Assembly: GCA_020342155.1 (NCBI GenBank)
Contig: CP070842.1
Coordinates: 1,677,819 to 1,725,528, forward strand
DNA from: Dehalococcoidales bacterium
GTDB lineage: Bacteria; Chloroflexota; Dehalococcoidia; Dehalococcoidales; Fen-1064
Length of the DNA stretch: 47,710 nucleotides
Direction: 5' to 3'
The position numbers and the translations under genes are program-made. This document shows, in pieces, positions 8,423 through 15,485 of the stretch (positions within the stretch are counted from its first letter, which is position 1; the number at the start of each line of letters is the position of its first letter). Under the pieces are notes generated by a model, which saw only the letters and a program-made list of their open reading frames with translations, was not told the origin of the DNA and did no database searches.

Positions 8423-9271
8423 TTACTTCTTGGTCGCGTACTCTGTCTTTAAACGAGCCAGTACGTCTTTGCTGATGAGGAAGCTGTTCTCACTTGTAGG
8501 GAAGACACCGTCCTTCACTTCGTTGAAGTATTTCGTGAGGGCGCTTCGCATGATGTCGGTCAAGTTGGCGTACTGCTTAGCATGCTTAGGCACGAACTCG
8601 GTGTGAAGTCCCAGTATATCGTTTATGACTTGAACTTGACCGTCACAGTCTGGGCCGGCACCGATGCCGATAGTGGGAACGCCTACAGTCTCGGTTACGA
8701 TGGCAGCAAGTCGAGCTGGTACGGCTTCCAGTACGATGGCGAAAGCCCCGGCCAGCTCAAGTGCTTTGGCATCCTCAACCAGTTGCTTGGCTGCATCAAT
8801 GGACTTAGCCTGCACTTTGAGGCCACCCAATTGGTTGGCCGACTGGGGTGTCAACCCTATGTGCCCCATTACGGGGATACCGCAGTCAACAATTTTTCTT
8901 ACTTTTTCCGTTACGGTAACGCCACCTTCAAGCTTGACGGCCTGGCAGCCGCCCTCCTGGATAAAACAACCTGCGTTGCGTATGGCGTCCTCAACACTGG
9001 CGTGGTAGGTCATAAAGGGCATATCACCGACTATCAATGCCTGTTCAGTACCTCTAACCACTGCCTTAGTGTGGTGAAGCATTGCATCCATCGTTACTGG
9101 AATGGTCGATGTATATCCCAAGACGACCATTCCGAGACTGTCACCGACGAGAATCAGCGGTACACCCACCTGGTCAACGAGCTTGGCGGTCGAGTAGTCA
9201 TAGGCGGTGAGCATAACGATTTTCTCACCATTTTGCTTCATATCTTTTATCTGGTTAATAGTGGTACGCAT
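8423..9271 (-). CDS. panB: 3-methyl-2-oxobutanoate hydroxymethyltransferase
   Basis: This enzyme transfers a hydroxymethyl group from methylene-tetrahydrofolate to alpha-ketoisovalerate to make ketopantoate. At 282 residues it is slightly longer than the 264-residue E. coli protein. Characteristic sequences are KIVMLTAYDYSTAKLVD, VGDSLGMVVLGY (Mg-binding Asp), the GDMPFM loop, AVKLEGG, MGHIGLTPQS, LEAVPARLAA with the catalytic Glu and GIGAGPDCDGQVQVINDILG. It is third in the pantothenate operon, 11 bases after panD. The ketopantoate it makes must be reduced, and the candidate reductase is the first gene of the operon. Confidence 0.95.
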   Translation of the reverse strand: MRTTINQIKDMKQNGEKIVMLTAYDYSTAKLVDQVGVPLILVGDSLGMVVLGYTSTIPVTMDAMLHHTKAVVRGTEQALIVGDMPFMTYHASVEDAIRNAGCFIQEGGCQAVKLEGGVTVTEKVRKIVDCGIPVMGHIGLTPQSANQLGGLKVQAKSIDAAKQLVEDAKALELAGAFAIVLEAVPARLAAIVTETVGVPTIGIGAGPDCDGQVQVINDILGLHTEFVPKHAKQYANLTDIMRSALTKYFNEVKDGVFPTSENSFLISKDVLARLKTEYATKK

Positions 9272-9282
9272 TATTCGCCTCC

Positions 9283-9654
9283 TTATACTGGAGCAGTTTC
9301 GGTGATTCTTCGAACTGATGTACTGATATTGTTGGCATCGACGTGGACCAGTTTCGGTCTGAAGATACGGGCTTCTTCATCGTTGAGATGACAGTAGGAG
9401 AGGATAATGGCCAGGTCCCCGAGTGAGACCAGCCTGGCAGCCGCCCCGTTGACGCAAATCTCGCCTGGCCCTCCTTCAATGGCGTAGGTAGTGAAGCGTG
9501 AACCATTGTTAATATCGAGCACCTGCACCTGTTCGTAGGGTAGAATGTCGGCCTCTTCCATAAGCTTTCGGTCAATCGTAATGCTACCCTCGTAGTCGAT
9601 GTTACAGTCCGTGATGGTTGCCCGGTGGATTTTACTCTTCAGCATAATTCTCAT
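9283..9654 (-). CDS. panD: Aspartate 1-decarboxylase proenzyme
   Basis: This pyruvoyl enzyme makes beta-alanine from aspartate. The 123-residue product contains the self-cleavage site in DYEGSITID: cleavage between Gly23 and Ser24 would create the pyruvoyl group on the alpha chain. [10 protein letters not shown] at the N-terminus, the [12 protein letters not shown] segment and [19 protein letters not shown] are typical of the family, as is the [15 protein letters not shown]-terminal strand. The start MRIMLKSK could alternatively be at the second Met. It lies between the DUF2520 gene and panB in the pantothenate operon. Confidence 0.95.
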   Translation of the reverse strand: MRIMLKSKIHRATITDCNIDYEGSITIDRKLMEEADILPYEQVQVLDINNGSRFTTYAIEGGPGEICVNGAAARLVSLGDLAIILSYCHLNDEEARIFRPKLVHVDANNISTSVRRITETAPV

Positions 9655-9729
9655 CGTGTCTCCCCTCGTGTTAGGTTTGTTCCTGTGGTTAACTCACTAT
9701 TTTGTTATCGTACCTCTGAAAAGTCCAGT

Positions 9730-10623
9730 TCATTGCTGAACATCTGTTTCTTGAATCGTGCCTATAGAGTCCTTGAGCAGGTTTTGCAGTGCCTCTGCCT
9801 GGTGCTGGTTAATTCTCCCCTTAGCCAGAGCAATCGGAATGGTCTGCCTGCCCAGGTCAAGATAGGTGGGAAGCAGGTTGGGATCTGCTTTCTGCATAGC
9901 ATTGATGTGTTTCCTAATGGTACCGGTGTCACCACGGGCAATCGGCCCGGTGAGGCATTTTGGTATGCCGACCCTTTCGATATTAGCAATCGTCCCATGC
10001 AGCAACGGGAGTAGTGCTTGAGTAGCCCGGTCTGGTGCGACGTTGAAGGTCTGCCACAGGTCGGTGGCCAGTTTAACCAGGGTGACGAGGTAATTGCAGG
10101 CAATGACGGCGGCGGCGTGATAGAGCACCTTGTCGTCAGCGGTCAACTCTATCCAGGTACCGTCGAGTGTGGTGGCTATTTCCTTGAGGGTGCTCAATAG
10201 AGGTTCTTGGGCTTCGAGGGCGAAGGTCGAGCCGGAGATGTTGTTTATTGCCTGCTCAACACTGGCAAAGGTCTGAAGGGGGTGAATGGCACCAACGCTG
10301 ACGCCCTGCTTTCTGGCTGGCTCCAGGGAGTCAACCGAATCAGCGCCGCTGCAGTGAACGACACTCTGGCCGGAGTGCCAGTTTACGCTGGATACAACTG
10401 TGGCAATAGCGTCATCCGGGGTAGTGATAAAGACCATCTCGGCGGCATCGGCAACGGCCTGACTGCTGTCAACGGCACGACAGTCATCGATAGCCTGCGC
10501 CAGCTTCTCGGCTGACGTCTGGCTTCGACTGGAGACAGCAACAACTACGTAACCACGCTCGCTCAGCCTTATTGCCAGCGCCGTTCCTAATGTACCAGCC
10601 CCTATGAACCCTAACTTCGGCAT
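9730..10623 (-). CDS. Rossmann-fold DUF2520 oxidoreductase, candidate ketopantoate reductase (PanG-type)
   Basis: The product has 297 residues from the ATG at 10623, which has AGGCG upstream; an in-frame GTG at 10635 has less support. Residues 1-120 form an NAD(P)-binding Rossmann domain (KLGFIGAGTLGTALAIRLSE, then VFITTPDDAIATVV and HCSGADSVDSL). The remainder matches the helical DUF2520 domain, including GAIHPLQTF and the YHAAAVIACNYLVTLV segment. As I recall, DUF2520-type proteins include PanG, described in Francisella as a ketopantoate reductase unrelated to PanE in the classical sense. Position at the head of panD-panB-panC, with no panE in the window, supports NADPH-dependent reduction of ketopantoate to pantoate. 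Function is inferred from family and context. Confidence 0.75.
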   Translation of the reverse strand: MPKLGFIGAGTLGTALAIRLSERGYVVVAVSSRSQTSAEKLAQAIDDCRAVDSSQAVADAAEMVFITTPDDAIATVVSSVNWHSGQSVVHCSGADSVDSLEPARKQGVSVGAIHPLQTFASVEQAINNISGSTFALEAQEPLLSTLKEIATTLDGTWIELTADDKVLYHAAAVIACNYLVTLVKLATDLWQTFNVAPDRATQALLPLLHGTIANIERVGIPKCLTGPIARGDTGTIRKHINAMQKADPNLLPTYLDLGRQTIPIALAKGRINQHQAEALQNLLKDSIGTIQETDVQQ

Positions 10624-10654
10624 ATCACGCCTCACTTTAAGGCCTGGAACGAAA

Positions 10655-10685
10655 ATGCCCTCTCAGGCATAACCAGAGAGGGCAT
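10655..10685 (-). terminator. Intrinsic terminator within the pantothenate operon leader (attenuator)
   Basis: On the minus strand ATGCCCTCTC pairs perfectly with GAGAGGGCAT across an 11-base loop, a 10-bp stem, followed by a short run of four T. It sits between the operon promoter and the first gene, whose ATG is about 30 bases further on. It can therefore only serve the pan operon as a conditional terminator. Confidence 0.65.
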
Positions 10686-10712
10686 CTCAGCATCCATTAT
10701 TTCTGCCGTCTC

Positions 10713-10792
10713 GGTCGTATCCGATCCAAGCGACCATCTGTTGTTAAGTATCCCGGTGGCTCACCACCTATCCGGTTGGTGGCCGTATACTC
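10713..10792 (-). ncRNA. Structured 5' leader of the pantothenate operon, probable pan RNA motif
   Basis: Read on the minus strand, the leader contains two successive hairpins of similar design. In the first, CCACC pairs with GGTGG around AACCGGATA, inside an outer stem AGTAT/ATACT that leaves an unpaired A. In the second, GGTCG pairs with CGACC around a loop that also ends CGGATA. Both are followed by a purine-rich GAG. GGTGG of the first hairpin can instead pair with a downstream CCACC across TGAG, so alternative folds exist. The published 'pan' motif is described as often tandem hairpins with bulged adenosines upstream of panB/C/D genes, including in Chloroflexi; the match is by position and architecture, not by covariance search. 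Confidence 0.55.
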
Positions 10793-10804
10793 ACCAGTAT
10801 TTGA

Positions 10805-10833
10805 ATACTATCAGGTGCAGGCTGATTTGTCAA
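10805..10833 (-). promoter_or_regulatory. Promoter of the pantothenate operon
   Basis: TTGACA (10833-10828) and TAGTAT (10810-10805) on the minus strand are 17 bases apart, giving a start near 10798 and a leader of about 175 bases before the first ATG. The hexamers are the same as at dxs. Confidence 0.65.
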
Positions 10834-10875
10834 TAGCGACTCCTGCATTCCAGGATATGTAGTTACGCCTATTTG

Positions 10876-10884
10876 TGATATAAT
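10876..10884 (+). promoter_or_regulatory. Extended -10 promoter of the HD-domain gene
   Basis: TGATATAAT is a perfect extended -10 element (TG-N-TATAAT) with no good -35. It gives a leader of about 60 bases before the ATG at 10950. Confidence 0.5.
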
Positions 10885-10949
10885 GCTGCAATTCACGAAG
10901 GTAATTCGGGTGTTTTGAGATAACTAGTACTTTAGAGGAGTAAGAAGGC

Positions 10950-11564
10950 ATGGCTGAAGAGCGTCTGTTAAAACAGATTGACTTCTTAATGGAGATTGAT
11001 AGGCTAAAAACTGTTTTCAGAAGGGCGTACATCACAGATACCAGTCGACGGGAGAACTCAGCCGAGCATAGCTGGCACGTGGCAACCACGGCAATGGTCC
11101 TAGCTGAGCACTGTCAGGAGGAGATTGGTCTGCTCCAGGTCGTCAAAATGCTACTCGTTCACGATATTGTAGAGATTGATGCCGGGGATACTGGTATTTA
11201 CGATAGTATTGGTACTGTAGACAAGGCTGAGCGGGAAGGTCGGGCGGCTGAGCGTCTTTTTAGTCTACTGCCGGTGGAGCAAGCTCAGGAACTAAGGGGA
11301 CTCTGGGACGAATTTGAAGAGGGTACGACGCCGGAAGCACAGTTTGCCAGGGCGCTCGACCGTCTCATGCCACTACTACACAACTACTATACCCAGGGAA
11401 AACGGTGGCTGGAGGATGGCATTACCTATGAACAGGTACTGGCTGTCAATCAGTCTATTCGTGAAGGCTCTGAGCAGTTGTGGGACTTCGCCCTTTCGAT
11501 GGTTGAGGAATCGGTTTTGAGGGGGTACCTGCCGAGGGCTAGCAAAACGAGAGGGGACTCATAG
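10950..11564 (+). CDS. HD-domain phosphohydrolase, YfbR/HDDC2-like
   Basis: The 204-residue protein has the HD superfamily metal ligands: His in AEHSWHVATTAMVLAEH, the His-Asp pair in LLVHDIVEIDAGD, and a later Asp in ARALDRLMPLLHN. Length and motif spacing match the HD_3 group that includes E. coli YfbR and human HDDC2. These are 5'-deoxynucleotidases removing phosphate from dNMPs, so a nucleotide-pool role is likely; the exact substrate is inferred. GAGGAG lies 11-16 bases before the ATG. It stands alone on the plus strand, divergent from the pan operon and convergent with a methyltransferase gene. Confidence 0.8.
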   Translation: MAEERLLKQIDFLMEIDRLKTVFRRAYITDTSRRENSAEHSWHVATTAMVLAEHCQEEIGLLQVVKMLLVHDIVEIDAGDTGIYDSIGTVDKAEREGRAAERLFSLLPVEQAQELRGLWDEFEEGTTPEAQFARALDRLMPLLHNYYTQGKRWLEDGITYEQVLAVNQSIREGSEQLWDFALSMVEESVLRGYLPRASKTRGDS

Positions 11565-11591
11565 CAGTATTGAGAGAGCTTTATCTCTGCT

Positions 11592-12335
11592 TCAACCCTT
11601 CTTTCGTCCGTATATCAGTGTACCACGCCATACTGTAGATTCAGGCTGGCTCAGGTTCTTGATATAGGTTTCCAGTTCAGCAACACCGCGCTCGAATTCT
11701 CTCTGGGGCAGAAGGCGATAGGTGGAGACATATTTGCCTTTGACCTTTTGCAGGTACTCGTCGTCTATTAGGATGCTCGCGCCAAGCACTGATTCTTGTC
11801 TGATATCATGGAAACCTGCAGTAACCAGCATTTCACATATCACGGGTATATCCGGGAATCTGGCTTTGTCAACGTCAATAGCACCCGGGAAAAACCGTTT
11901 GAAGACCGGATGTTCGTTTTCGATCTGCTCGTGACTGGATGTCAGAAGGACCAGTGCTCCGTCCCTTAAAACCCTATAGCACTCTGAGAACAAGAGCTCG
12001 AGGTTGCTTATCTGGTGAATGACATAGGTCGCTGTTATGATATCGAAGCAGCTGTCACAGAAAGGCAGTCTATTATTAGCCGCATCGGTGCATATCACTT
12101 CCAGTGATTTTCCTCTGGCTACCTCAAGCATAGATAAAGAGATATCAACACCAATCATGTCCAGATTCATCATGTCAAGTAGCTGGCTGGCCAAGTTTCC
12201 GGTACCACAGCCCACGTCCAGAGCCTTCATTCCTTCTTGAATGCCGCCAAACTCGGCTACCTTGTCTACAAGGTGCTTTGAGAATGAGCGGTGCTCGTCG
12301 TATGTCTGGGAAATGTCTGCGTAATCGATGCCCAT
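11592..12335 (-). CDS. Class I SAM-dependent methyltransferase
   Basis: The 247-residue protein has the seven-strand methyltransferase core. Motif I is ALDVGCGTGNLASQLL (residues about 38-54), the acidic ribose-binding residue lies in MIGVDISLSMLEVA, then DAANNRLPFCDSCFDIIT and the motif IV/V region ATYVIHQISNLELLFSECYRVLRDGALVLLT. It resembles the UbiE/BioC-like Methyltransf_11 group; the substrate cannot be deduced. A TATAAT box at 12353-12348 would place transcription about six bases before the ATG. It is monocistronic, converging on the HD gene and divergent from the radical SAM gene. Confidence 0.8.
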   Translation of the reverse strand: MGIDYADISQTYDEHRSFSKHLVDKVAEFGGIQEGMKALDVGCGTGNLASQLLDMMNLDMIGVDISLSMLEVARGKSLEVICTDAANNRLPFCDSCFDIITATYVIHQISNLELLFSECYRVLRDGALVLLTSSHEQIENEHPVFKRFFPGAIDVDKARFPDIPVICEMLVTAGFHDIRQESVLGASILIDDEYLQKVKGKYVSTYRLLPQREFERGVAELETYIKNLSQPESTVWRGTLIYGRKKG

Positions 12336-12347
12336 CTTTTGGCTTGG

Positions 12348-12353
12348 ATTATA
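12348..12353 (-). promoter_or_regulatory. -10 box immediately upstream of the methyltransferase gene
   Basis: A perfect TATAAT on the minus strand ends 12 bases before the ATG at 12335, predicting a leader of only about six bases. No good -35 is seen. Confidence 0.45.
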
Positions 12354-12437
12354 CCACCTCTATCGTCACGAAGCATAATAAAAATCACGTTGTTTCTGGT
12401 TTGCTGCTATTAGGAGTATAATATGGCGGAACCTGAG

Positions 12438-12446
12438 TGATATAAT
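12438..12446 (+). promoter_or_regulatory. Extended -10 promoter of the AmmeMemoRadiSam operon
   Basis: TGATATAAT, identical to the element before the HD gene, lies 32 bases before the ATG at 12479. A second TATAAT at 12417-12422 lacks the TG extension. Confidence 0.5.
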
Positions 12447-12478
12447 TGGGTCGAGGCGTAAACCTGCAGGGGTGGGAA

Positions 12479-13522
12479 ATGCACGAGGCACTGCTCTCTG
12501 AGAAACGACCGTCCTCCTATGTCCGGTGTGGTACCTGTCAGTGGCGCTGCACCATCGCTTCGGGCAGGTCTGGTTTCTGCCGGATGTACCAGAACAGGGA
12601 CGGGCAGCTTTACAATCTCAACTACGCTCAGGTCTCCTCGATGGCACCAGACCCGATTGAGAAAAAGCCACTATTCCACTTTTATCCAGGGAGCCTGTGC
12701 TTTTCGCTGGGTGGCTGGGGATGTAACTTCCACTGCGAGGGCTGCCAGAACTGGCAGATTTCAGCTGTCCGTGATAGCGAACGTTTGCACGGTTCCCGCG
12801 AGGTGCTGCCGGAGGCGGCGGTGGAGCTGGCACAGAACTATGACTGTCAGGGCATTTCATGGACCTATAACGAGCCGAGCATCTGGTTTGAATATACCCT
12901 GGATTCAGCCCGACTGGCCAAGGAGAAGGGTCTATATACCGTCTATGTGACCAATGGGTATTTAACTCCCGAGGCACTGGATACCATCGGGCCATATCTG
13001 GATGCTTGGCGGGTGGATGTCAAGGGATTTTCCGATTCTTTATACCGTAAACTAGCGAAGATTACTCACTGGCAGGGAATCCTTGAGGTAGCAGAGCGGG
13101 CCAAAAACAAGTGGAATATGCATGTCGAGGTTATTACTAACGTCATTCCTACGCTGAATGATGATGACGAGCAGCTTAGGGGCATTGCTAGCTGGATACA
13201 TGACAGACTGGGAGAGCTGACGCCATGGCACATAACCAGGTTCCATCCCCAGTATCAGATGATGGACCTGCCGGCAACCCCCCTTGATACTCTAGAGCAT
13301 GCCTGTGACATTGGGAGGGCTGCCGGGCTCAAGTTCATTTACCTGGGCAATGTACCCGGGCACAAGGCGGAGAATACGGTCTGTTACTCCTGTGGTAACC
13401 TAAACGTAGCCAGGTCTGGCTATGATGCCCGTATAGTAGGACTGGTGGGATCCACATGTCGATTTTGCGGGGAGGAGCTGAATTTCAGGGTAACTGACAG
13501 AGGAGGTGGGTATGATGATTAG
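12479..13522 (+). CDS. amrS: AmmeMemoRadiSam system radical SAM enzyme
   Basis: The 347-residue protein belongs to the pyruvate-formate-lyase-activating-enzyme-like radical SAM family that accompanies Memo and AMMECR1 proteins. An N-terminal zinc-finger-like segment (VRCGTCQWRCTIASGRSGFC, residues about 15-34) precedes the radical SAM motif GWGCNFHCEGCQNWQIS, whose CX3CX2C cysteines hold the [4Fe-4S] cluster. Further markers are TYNEPSIWFEY, VDVKGFSDSLYRK, and PWHITRFHPQYQM. A C-terminal Cys pair pattern (CYSCGNLN and CRFCGEEL) may bind metal. The ATG at 12479 has GGGGTGGG upstream. The gene overlaps the Memo-AMMECR1 fusion by 11 bases, so the two products are made together. The system is predicted to modify a biomolecule, but its reaction is unknown. 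Confidence 0.88.
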   Translation: MHEALLSEKRPSSYVRCGTCQWRCTIASGRSGFCRMYQNRDGQLYNLNYAQVSSMAPDPIEKKPLFHFYPGSLCFSLGGWGCNFHCEGCQNWQISAVRDSERLHGSREVLPEAAVELAQNYDCQGISWTYNEPSIWFEYTLDSARLAKEKGLYTVYVTNGYLTPEALDTIGPYLDAWRVDVKGFSDSLYRKLAKITHWQGILEVAERAKNKWNMHVEVITNVIPTLNDDDEQLRGIASWIHDRLGELTPWHITRFHPQYQMMDLPATPLDTLEHACDIGRAAGLKFIYLGNVPGHKAENTVCYSCGNLNVARSGYDARIVGLVGSTCRFCGEELNFRVTDRGGGYDD

Positions 13523-14828
13523 AGAGCCTGTTGTCGCGGGGACGTTTTATCCGGGAACGGCTGACCGACTTCAGTTAATGTTGGAACAGCTGGTAGAAAA
13601 GGGGGCAGAAAAAGAGGACGTGGTCGGTGCGCTCCTGCCACATGCCGGTTACCAGTACTCAGGAGGAGTGGCTGGGGCGACCATATCACGGGTGAAGTTC
13701 ACAGATACATTCGTCATCATGGGGCCGAGCCACACTGGTCTGGGAGAGCCCTTCAGCATTATGACTGAAGGTGTCTGGAAAACACCGTTGGGTGAGGTGG
13801 CGATTGATGAAGAGCTCGGTAAGAAGATACTGGCTGCATCCCGCTTCATCAAGGAGGATTACGTGGCCCATCTCCAGGAGCACGCTGTTGAGGTACAGCT
13901 CCCCTTTTTACAGTACTTCAAACCAGATGTCAGGATAGTACCGATTATCCTTGCCCCCGCTGACGTTACTGTCTATCAGGAAATTGGACAGGCGATAGCC
14001 GGGGCAATCAGTGAGGTTGGTAGAGAGGTAGTGATAATCGCTTCAGGCGACATGACCCACTATGAGCCGCAGAAGGTAGCCGAGCAGAAGGACCGGGAGG
14101 GGATAGAAGCGATGCTACACCTCGATGAGATGGAGTTGCTGAAAAGGGTCCGGGAGCAGGATATATCGATGTGTGCCTATGCTCCGGCAGCCAGTATGAT
14201 TGTGGCTGCCAGGGAGCTTGGTGCCGTGGAAGCCGAGCATGTCAGCTATCAGACAAGCGGTGATACCACCGGCGACTATTCGGCGGTGGTTGGCTATGCA
14301 GGCATAATTATCAAGAAGGGCGGGATGTCTCCCGTCGCCAAGCTGGCAAAAAATGTCGTGGAGAAATACGTTCGTGAAGGCGAGAGACTCCAGCCACAGG
14401 CACTGACACCCCAGATGGAGGGGAGGGCAGGGGTCTTCGTCTCTATTCACAAAAACGACGCGCTTCGTGGCTGTATCGGTACCTTCGAGCCGGTGGAGAG
14501 TAACATTGCCGAGGAAATTGTTTCCAACGCTATTAGCTCAGCCACCAGGGACCCGCGTTTCCTGCCGATTACGGTTGATGAACTTAAAAACCTCGAGTAC
14601 AGTGTCGATGTCCTGACAACTCCCGAACCGATTGCCAGCAAAGACGAGCTTGATCCGGAGAGGTACGGGGTCATTGTTGAGGCTGGGTGGCGGCGGGGTC
14701 TTCTCCTTCCCGACCTCGAGGGTGTCGACAGTGTCGATGAGCAGATTGACATCTGCCGCCAGAAGGCAGGAATCGGTCCCAGTGAACCTGTCAATCTGTA
14801 CCGCTTTGAAGTGAAGAGATATAAATAG
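13512..14828 (+). CDS. Memo-AMMECR1 fusion (AmmeMemoRadiSam proteins B and A in one chain)
   Basis: The 438-residue protein joins two families normally encoded separately. Residues about 1-265 are Memo-like, related to class III extradiol dioxygenases: MIREPVVAGTFYPG, then metal-ligand histidines in LLPHAGYQYSGG, MGPSHTG and SGDMTHYE. Residues about 275-438 are AMMECR1-like: GVFVSIHKNDALRGCIGTFEP with the RGCIG signature, then SSATRDPRFLPI, and GVIVEAGWRRGLLLPDLEG. The start is the ATG at 13512 or the next codon at 13515, served by AGGAGG at 13501. It overlaps the radical SAM gene, and the fusion enforces 1:1 A:B stoichiometry. The domain calls are secure; the biochemical function of the system is unproven. 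Confidence 0.88.
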   Translation: MMIREPVVAGTFYPGTADRLQLMLEQLVEKGAEKEDVVGALLPHAGYQYSGGVAGATISRVKFTDTFVIMGPSHTGLGEPFSIMTEGVWKTPLGEVAIDEELGKKILAASRFIKEDYVAHLQEHAVEVQLPFLQYFKPDVRIVPIILAPADVTVYQEIGQAIAGAISEVGREVVIIASGDMTHYEPQKVAEQKDREGIEAMLHLDEMELLKRVREQDISMCAYAPAASMIVAARELGAVEAEHVSYQTSGDTTGDYSAVVGYAGIIIKKGGMSPVAKLAKNVVEKYVREGERLQPQALTPQMEGRAGVFVSIHKNDALRGCIGTFEPVESNIAEEIVSNAISSATRDPRFLPITVDELKNLEYSVDVLTTPEPIASKDELDPERYGVIVEAGWRRGLLLPDLEGVDSVDEQIDICRQKAGIGPSEPVNLYRFEVKRYK

Positions 14829-14867
14829 CGGGGTTTAAGAGGGATAAAGCTCCTCTTCACAATACTT

Positions 14868-14893
14868 CCCCTTTCTCCTTCAAAGGAAAGGGG
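14868..14893. repeat. REP-like hairpin in intergenic DNA
   Basis: CCCCTTTC (14868-14875) and GAAAGGGG (14886-14893) form a perfect 8-bp stem, followed by a G-rich GGACACAGGGGGT. A smaller AAGAGG/CCTCTT inverted repeat lies just upstream at 14837-14857. This resembles short dispersed palindromes found in intergenic regions; only one copy is in the window, so dispersal is untested. The hairpins may also stabilise or end the upstream transcript. Confidence 0.35.
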
Positions 14894-14909
14894 GACACAG
14901 GGGGTAAAG

Positions 14910-15479
14910 ATGATTAAAGACCTGATATTAAAGACCCGGAGCTATCGAAGATTCTACGAGGATGTTGTAGTAGAACTGGAAACTCTGAAAGAGCTGGTAG
15001 ATTTGGCACGGTGCTCAGCATCGGGGGCGAACCGCCAGCCGCTGAAGTACTTTTTGTCCTGTACTCCGGAGAATAATACCAAGGTGTTTTCCACGTTGGC
15101 CTGGGCAGGCGCTCTGAGGGATTGGCCTGGCCCTTCTGAAGGCGAGCGCCCTTCGGCTTACATCATCATTCTTGGTGATACGACGATAAGCCAGACTTTC
15201 GGTGTTGACCACGGAATAGCGGCCCAGAGTATCATGCTAGGTGCGGTTGACAAGGGTCTGGGGGGTTGCATGATAGCCTCGGTAGAGAGAGATAAACTGC
15301 GCGAACTACTCGATATCCCGGAGCAATATGAGATATTGCTGGTGCTGGCATTGGGTAGTCCCAAAGAGCAGGTAGTACTCGAAGAGCTTGAGCCTGGGGG
15401 TGATGTCCGCTACTGGCGTGACGACGAGAGCGTTCACCATGTGCCCAAACGGCGATTAGATGACATAATCATCGGTTGA
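14910..15479 (+). CDS. Nitroreductase family protein
   Basis: The 189-residue protein has the FMN-binding nitroreductase fold. TRSYRRFYEDVVVELETL at the N-terminus contains the RS-RF phosphate-contact segment, followed by DLARCSASGANRQPLKY. The C-terminal half has DHGIAAQSIMLGAVDKGLGGC and the DIPEQYEILLVLALGSPKE segment that closes the fold. Family members reduce nitro groups, flavins or quinone-like compounds with NAD(P)H, but short members like this one have varied roles, so the substrate is open. It follows the Memo fusion after an 80-base gap with hairpins, and the next gene starts on the base after its stop. Confidence 0.85.
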   Translation: MIKDLILKTRSYRRFYEDVVVELETLKELVDLARCSASGANRQPLKYFLSCTPENNTKVFSTLAWAGALRDWPGPSEGERPSAYIIILGDTTISQTFGVDHGIAAQSIMLGAVDKGLGGCMIASVERDKLRELLDIPEQYEILLVLALGSPKEQVVLEELEPGGDVRYWRDDESVHHVPKRRLDDIIIG

Positions 15480-15485
15480 TTGTCT

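Noticed and set aside
7805..8452. 215-codon plus-strand frame opposite panC
   Set aside because: It is antisense to a conserved panC/panB coding sequence and the product is not protein-like in family terms.
8582..9391. 269-codon plus-strand frame opposite panB/panD
   Set aside because: It is antisense to panB, whose conserved motifs are intact, and has no promoter or ribosome site.
10640..10860. T-box or known riboswitch class upstream of the pantothenate operon
   Set aside because: No AGGGTGG-type T-box sequence and no TPP, FMN, SAM, cobalamin or ZTP consensus was found; the pan-motif interpretation fits the position better.
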